A DNA stretch of 64,000 bases from Cohnella baijiui. Its GTDB lineage: Bacteria > Bacillota > Bacilli > Paenibacillales > Paenibacillaceae. The stretch covers positions 62,001 to 126,000 of the forward strand of contig NZ_JAJFOW010000013.1 in the NCBI RefSeq assembly GCF_020731285.1. The letters are read 5' to 3'. Below the pieces are notes generated by a model. That model made no database searches and was not told the origin of the DNA. It saw nothing but the letters and a program-made list of their open reading frames with translations. Position 1 is the stretch's first letter. Each line of letters opens with the position of its first letter. The translations under genes and the position numbers were made by a program. Of this stretch, positions 60,554 through 64,000 are shown in pieces.

Positions 60554-60590
60554 AACCCGGGATGAAGCCGATGGCCATTCATCCCGGGTT
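60554..60590 (-). terminator. Terminator after the metallophosphoesterase gene
   Basis: AACCCGGGATGAA and TTCATCCCGGGTT pair perfectly around 11 nt, followed on the minus strand by TTTTCATTTG. Confidence 0.88.
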
Positions 60591-60600
60591 AGTCGTTCCT

Positions 60601-61485
60601 TTATTCGGCTGACGGTTGACGCCGCAAACTGCCTTTGATCTCAAACCGGGCATTCTCCACCCAAGCGCCCCGGGCAAAATCCCGGCCTCTGACCAAGACG
60701 CGATCCCGGTACACTTCCACGTCATAGCCTTGGCTGCCCGTCTTGCGTTCGTCCTCGTCGGTCCATAGGTAGGCGACCGACGCGGCATTGAACATCGGCG
60801 GCAGCGTCCCCTCGCCGTCGTAGAACGTGCGCGGCGCCTCCAGCTCCCAATGCGTATGGCCCGTAAAAAGGATGGCGCGCGGATGCTTGGCCAGAACCGC
60901 CTTTAACGCCTCGTCCTGGGTCACGCCGAACCAGCGCTGCGCCTCAAGCGAGCCGGCCACCGTATTCAGCAGCGGCTGGTGGAGAAAGACGAAGATCGGC
61001 TTGTCGCGCGCACCCTCGCCAAGCTTGGCGTCCAGCCAGTCGAGCTGGCGCTCCGACAGCGAGGCGAAAAGCTCGTGTCCCTCCTCCGTACCGAGAAACA
61101 GAAAGGAATACCCTTCGATGAGGTGATCGTGATACGGCCCCGGCGCGCCGGTCGACGCCAAAAACCGGTTCAGCCGATCGCTCCAGACGCCTTGACCGAC
61201 GTCGTGGTTCCCCGTCGCGAACCGGATGGCCGGCAGACGCTCCGCATGACGCGCCCAGATGGCCGCGAACGCCTCGTATTCCTCCGGATAACCGTGGTCG
61301 GTCAAGTCCCCGACGTGCATGATGCCCCGGCTCTCCTCCGCTCTGACGGCGATATCCGCCAGCGCACGGTCCAGATTCCGATTGTATTCATGATCCGGAT
61401 CGGCGGTGACATGCGTATCCGTAATGACCTGAAAAACAAGCAGCGGGCGTTCCCGCCGCTCCGTCGTTTCCTTATCGTTCTCCAT
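60601..61485 (-). CDS. Calcineurin-like metallophosphoesterase
   Basis: A 294-residue cytoplasmic phosphoesterase. All metal motifs are in order: DTHVTAD (about 23-29), GDLTDHG, GNHDVG, FLHQPL and GHTHWE. Such enzymes use two metals to split phosphomono- or diesters, for example glycerophosphodiesters or cyclic nucleotides. GGAGG lies before the ATG. It is the last gene of the operon with the solute-binding protein, HAD phosphatase and SMR exporter, 24 bp after the SMR gene. A role in using organic phosphate is plausible. Confidence 0.9.
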   Translation of the reverse strand: MENDKETTERRERPLLVFQVITDTHVTADPDHEYNRNLDRALADIAVRAEESRGIMHVGDLTDHGYPEEYEAFAAIWARHAERLPAIRFATGNHDVGQGVWSDRLNRFLASTGAPGPYHDHLIEGYSFLFLGTEEGHELFASLSERQLDWLDAKLGEGARDKPIFVFLHQPLLNTVAGSLEAQRWFGVTQDEALKAVLAKHPRAILFTGHTHWELEAPRTFYDGEGTLPPMFNAASVAYLWTDEDERKTGSQGYDVEVYRDRVLVRGRDFARGAWVENARFEIKGSLRRQPSAE

Positions 61486-61509
61486 CCCGCGAAACCTCCT
61501 CTGAAAGTT

Positions 61510-61833
61510 TTAATGTCCTTTGCTGCTGATGCTCAAACCGGCTACGCCGATGATAATCACTCCGATCCACAGCATGGAGGCGAGGGACAAACGTTCCTGA
61601 AAAATGAAGTAGCCCGCCATGGCGATCAGCAAGATGCCGACACCCGACCAGATGGCGTACACGACACTGACCTCCAGATAGCCGAGGGCATAGTTCAGCG
61701 ACGTGAAGCTGGCCCCGTAGAAGACGAACATCAGGACGGAAGGGACGATTCGGGTGAAGCTCTCCGACAGCTTCATGGACACGGTGCCGGACAGCTCAAG
61801 GACGATGGCCATGCCTAGAAACAGCCATCCCAT
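61510..61833 (-). CDS. Small multidrug resistance (SMR) family transporter
   Basis: A 107-residue protein with four helices. The essential membrane Glu is at residue 13 in MAIVLELSG, and the family stretch AYAIWSGVGI-like is seen as VVYAIWSGVGILLIA. SMR proteins export cationic drugs, guanidinium or small amines as dimers by proton exchange. The ATG at 61833 has AAGGGGG 8 nt upstream; an upstream ATG overlaps the HAD gene stop. A single SMR gene is expected to form a dual-topology homodimer. Its place in a phosphate-type operon is unusual. Confidence 0.88.
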   Translation of the reverse strand: MGWLFLGMAIVLELSGTVSMKLSESFTRIVPSVLMFVFYGASFTSLNYALGYLEVSVVYAIWSGVGILLIAMAGYFIFQERLSLASMLWIGVIIIGVAGLSISSKGH

Positions 61834-61850
61834 GCGGATCGCCCCCTTCC

Positions 61851-62630
61851 TCATTCATCCGCCTCGACCGTCAGCTCGGCATACGAAGCGATGACCGCGT
61901 CCGCCTCGGACAGCCGGATCGCCTCGGCGGGGTTCGGTCCGGCCATGCCGATCGCGACGGCCGCTCCCGCCGACTTGGCCATCCGCATGTCCCCGTTCGT
62001 ATCGCCGATGACGGCGACTTCCCGGCTGTTCACCCCCAGCTCGGCGCAGGCGAGCGCGACCATGTCCGGGAACGGCTTGCCCCGCTCCACCCGGTCGGTG
62101 CCGACGACGGCGGAGAAGTATGGCAGCGCGCCGAGCCATTCGAGCTGGGTGACGGCTTGGACGGTCTCGTCCGCCGTCACGACGGCCATCGCGATGCCGG
62201 CATCCAGGCAGCGGGCCAGGAATTCGAGCGCATGCGGGAGCGCCTTCGCCGCGCGGGATTGCGCCAGCATGCCGTCGGCGTCCTGCCGGCAAGCCTCGGC
62301 CAGCACCTTGGCTTCCGCCCAGGACAAGCCCCGGCGATAGCCGTGCCAAGTCAGGATCGACATCAAGTCGCCGAGCGTGCCCATCGAAAGCGGGCCGTTG
62401 CGGTCGTAATCCGCGATCGATCCGTTTTCGTCATGAACCGTGCCCCACAAGGAGGAGAGATCCTCCGGCAGCGGAGCCAGCCCCCGTGCCTGCAGCCCGG
62501 CGGAAAAGCGGGCGAGCAAGCGCTCGCCCCACCGCCCCCACGTATAAATGAAATCCAGCAGCGTCCCGTCTTTGTCGAACAAGATCGCCCGTATCGGATA
62601 CGGAACGCCGTTCACGCGCAACCGGGGCAT
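61851..62630 (-). CDS. HAD-superfamily phosphatase
   Basis: A 259-residue hydrolase. Motif 1 is ILFDKDGTLLDF (nucleophile Asp about 19), motif 2 is VVTADE, the Lys lies in RVERGKPFPDM, and motif 4 is VIGDTNGDMRMAKSAG. A helical cap lies between motifs 1 and 2, as in phosphoglycolate phosphatase-like enzymes. GGGAGGTG precedes the ATG, 21 bp after the solute-binding protein gene. It probably dephosphorylates a small metabolite; with the transporter this could be a glycerol phosphate or sugar phosphate. Confidence 0.9.
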   Translation of the reverse strand: MPRLRVNGVPYPIRAILFDKDGTLLDFIYTWGRWGERLLARFSAGLQARGLAPLPEDLSSLWGTVHDENGSIADYDRNGPLSMGTLGDLMSILTWHGYRRGLSWAEAKVLAEACRQDADGMLAQSRAAKALPHALEFLARCLDAGIAMAVVTADETVQAVTQLEWLGALPYFSAVVGTDRVERGKPFPDMVALACAELGVNSREVAVIGDTNGDMRMAKSAGAAVAIGMAGPNPAEAIRLSEADAVIASYAELTVEADE

Positions 62631-62651
62631 GCCCGCACCTCCCGTACTTCT

Positions 62652-64000
62652 TTATTTCATCTTATCAAGCTCGCGCTGGGCCGTCTCTTTCGCTTCCTTC
62701 AGCGCCTTGGCCGCCGGCACGTTGCCGATCTGCACCTTGTCCGCCGCGATCTTCAGCGCGTCGTTGATTTTGCCGCCGGTCGGATCCTGGAACGGCTGCG
62801 AAGCGTGCGACGCCTGCTTGAGCGGGATCGCGCTTTGCGGATGGCTTTCGGTATACGCGACGAACGCCGGATCGTCGAGCGCCGATTGCCGGACGGCGAT
62901 GTAGCCCGTGTTCATCGACCAAAAAGCGGTGTTCTCCGGACTCATGAAAAAGCTGAACCATTTGAACGCGGCTTGCTGCTGCTCCGGGCTCGCCTTGGCA
63001 GGAATGCCTGCCTGGATCGCGCTCGCGACCGGCTTGCCGGAGCCGACGCCTTCCCAGCCCGGCTGCTCCATCGCCGCCAGCTTCGTAAAGTCGAGATCGC
63101 CCTGGTCGCCGCTCGAGCCGGTATAGCCCGCGGCTTGTCCCTTCATGACGTCGTCGATCGTCTTGTACCAATACTCCCAGCCTTGGCCGCCGGAATGGAT
63201 GCGCATCGTTTGATCTTCGTGAATCCACTTGCGGAACTGGTCCCACGTGTCGATCCACTCGGGCGTGTCGATCGTGACGGTTTTGCCGTCCTCGCTCAGG
63301 ATCGATCCGCCCCGGCTGAGCGTCGCGTCGATCATGTTGTCCGCGCCCCACATCGGCTCCCAGCCGTAGAACGTCGTTTTGCCGCCGGATTTGACGGCCA
63401 TCTTGGCCGCCGCGGCGCCGAGCGCCTCCCATGTGGTCAGATCCTCGGCTTTGATTTCGTTTTTCTCCAACGCTTCCTTGCTATAGTACATGACCTGGGT
63501 CGTTCCGTACATCGGTAGGAAGAACTGCTTGCCGTCCACTTTCCCTTGCTCCAGGAAAGTCGGAACGACGTCGCCGGCGTTGAAATCCGGCTGGGCGGCG
63601 ATCAGTTCGTCGAGCGGCGCATAGTAGCCTTTGCGGGCCCAGTCGACGTTGGAGGACAGCACGGCGGCCGGCACGTTGCCGGACGCGATCGCCGCCTGAA
63701 GCTTCTTGCCCGTCTCGGAATAGTCCGCTTGGACGACCGGCTTGACGATCACCTCTTGCTGGGAGGCGTTGAACTTCTCGATCAGCTGCTGCATGTTTTC
63801 GCCCAGCTTGCCGCCGAGGCCGTACCAGAACTCGATCGTGACCGGCGTTTTGGTTCCCTGCGACTCGACAGGACTGGCTGTCGGGCTCGGAGACGCCGAG
63901 GGCGAACCCGCATCCGGGCTCGGGCTCGAGGCATCGGCTCCGCCGTTCGAGCCGCAGGCGGACAGGATCAGGAACGAAGAGAGCAGAATGCTGGATACGG
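62652..64000 (-). CDS. Solute-binding lipoprotein (UgpB-like), 5' end outside the window
   Basis: The frame is open to the right edge, so the first residues are missing. The visible start is a hydrophobic signal ending in the lipobox LILSACGSNGG, then a Ser/Pro-rich linker. The binding domain begins VTIEFWYGLGGKLGENMQQL. VTIEFWYG and the tail match the UgpB-like branch of sugar and glycerol-3-phosphate binding proteins. It comes before a HAD phosphatase and a metallophosphoesterase in one operon, which favours an organophosphate ligand. The permease genes would lie to the right. Confidence 0.88.
   Translation of the reverse strand, partial: VSSILLSSFLILSACGSNGGADASSPSPDAGSPSASPSPTASPVESQGTKTPVTIEFWYGLGGKLGENMQQLIEKFNASQQEVIVKPVVQADYSETGKKLQAAIASGNVPAAVLSSNVDWARKGYYAPLDELIAAQPDFNAGDVVPTFLEQGKVDGKQFFLPMYGTTQVMYYSKEALEKNEIKAEDLTTWEALGAAAAKMAVKSGGKTTFYGWEPMWGADNMIDATLSRGGSILSEDGKTVTIDTPEWIDTWDQFRKWIHEDQTMRIHSGGQGWEYWYKTIDDVMKGQAAGYTGSSGDQGDLDFTKLAAMEQPGWEGVGSGKPVASAIQAGIPAKASPEQQQAAFKWFSFFMSPENTAFWSMNTGYIAVRQSALDDPAFVAYTESHPQSAIPLKQASHASQPFQDPTGGKINDALKIAADKVQIGNVPAAKALKEAKETAQRELDKMK

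Overview
The window looks like chromosomal DNA of a spore-forming Firmicute of the Paenibacillaceae (Paenibacillus or Cohnella type). This rests on strong AGGAGG-type ribosome sites with many GTG and TTG starts, spore genes (a CotD-type coat protein, a CwlD-type amidase, a coat-type bicupin), yqhH/yqhG/yqzE in a Bacillales-like neighbourhood, an S-layer protein with three SLH domains, a B12-dependent ribonucleotide reductase, and several carbohydrate ABC transporters. Most of the window is GC-rich, but about 40.4-46.6 kb is clearly AT-rich and looks acquired. Most genes lie on the minus strand. No tRNA, rRNA, CRISPR array or origin was seen.

Layout. 1-0.7 kb: 5' end of a haem-efflux-type permease (HrtB) with an HssR-like operator. 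0.8-10.6 kb: glycoside-utilisation locus (GH3, GH4, sugar ABC transporter, NagB, ROK kinase, ROK regulator), then an AraC regulator divergent from a phytanoyl-CoA dioxygenase-family gene. 13.0-18.6 kb: response regulator, histidine kinase, ABC ATPase and FtsX-type permease operon. 18.9-21.5 kb: nrdJ with an NrdR-box-like promoter, divergent from yqhH-yqhG. 24.7-29.7 kb: secreted and sporulation genes, including cotD-like and oxalate-decarboxylase-like genes. 29.7-36.3 kb: a GntR-controlled operon with a polyamine-type ABC transporter, a PfkB kinase and an ADP-ribosylglycohydrolase-family enzyme. 36.5-40.4 kb: chemoreceptor, GAPDH and FMN reductase.

40.4-46.6 kb is the most striking part. It is an AT-rich island encoding a lactococcin-972-like bacteriocin with its DUF1430 membrane protein and ABC ATPase. 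Directly upstream on the same strand lie a DUF6147-type secreted protein and an ECF sigma/anti-sigma pair. The island's right edge carries a decayed transposase and a truncated, nonsense-interrupted reductase pseudogene. 47.6-51.3 kb: a DUF1259 gene and a hybrid kinase with two transmitter modules. 51.5-55.4 kb: a large SLH surface protein and an SLH relic. 55.5-59.3 kb: TetR, two DUF3995 membrane proteins, an NDH-2-like flavoprotein and an ECF41-type sigma factor. 59.3-60.5 kb: a 92-bp direct repeat, a gene for a putative PD-(D/E)XK-like protein with a winged helix, and dispersed short repeats. 60.6-64 kb: an organophosphate or sugar-uptake-type operon (solute-binding protein, HAD phosphatase, SMR exporter, metallophosphoesterase) running off the right edge.

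All family calls were made by reading translations and motifs, without a database search. Membrane-segment and domain boundaries are estimates.
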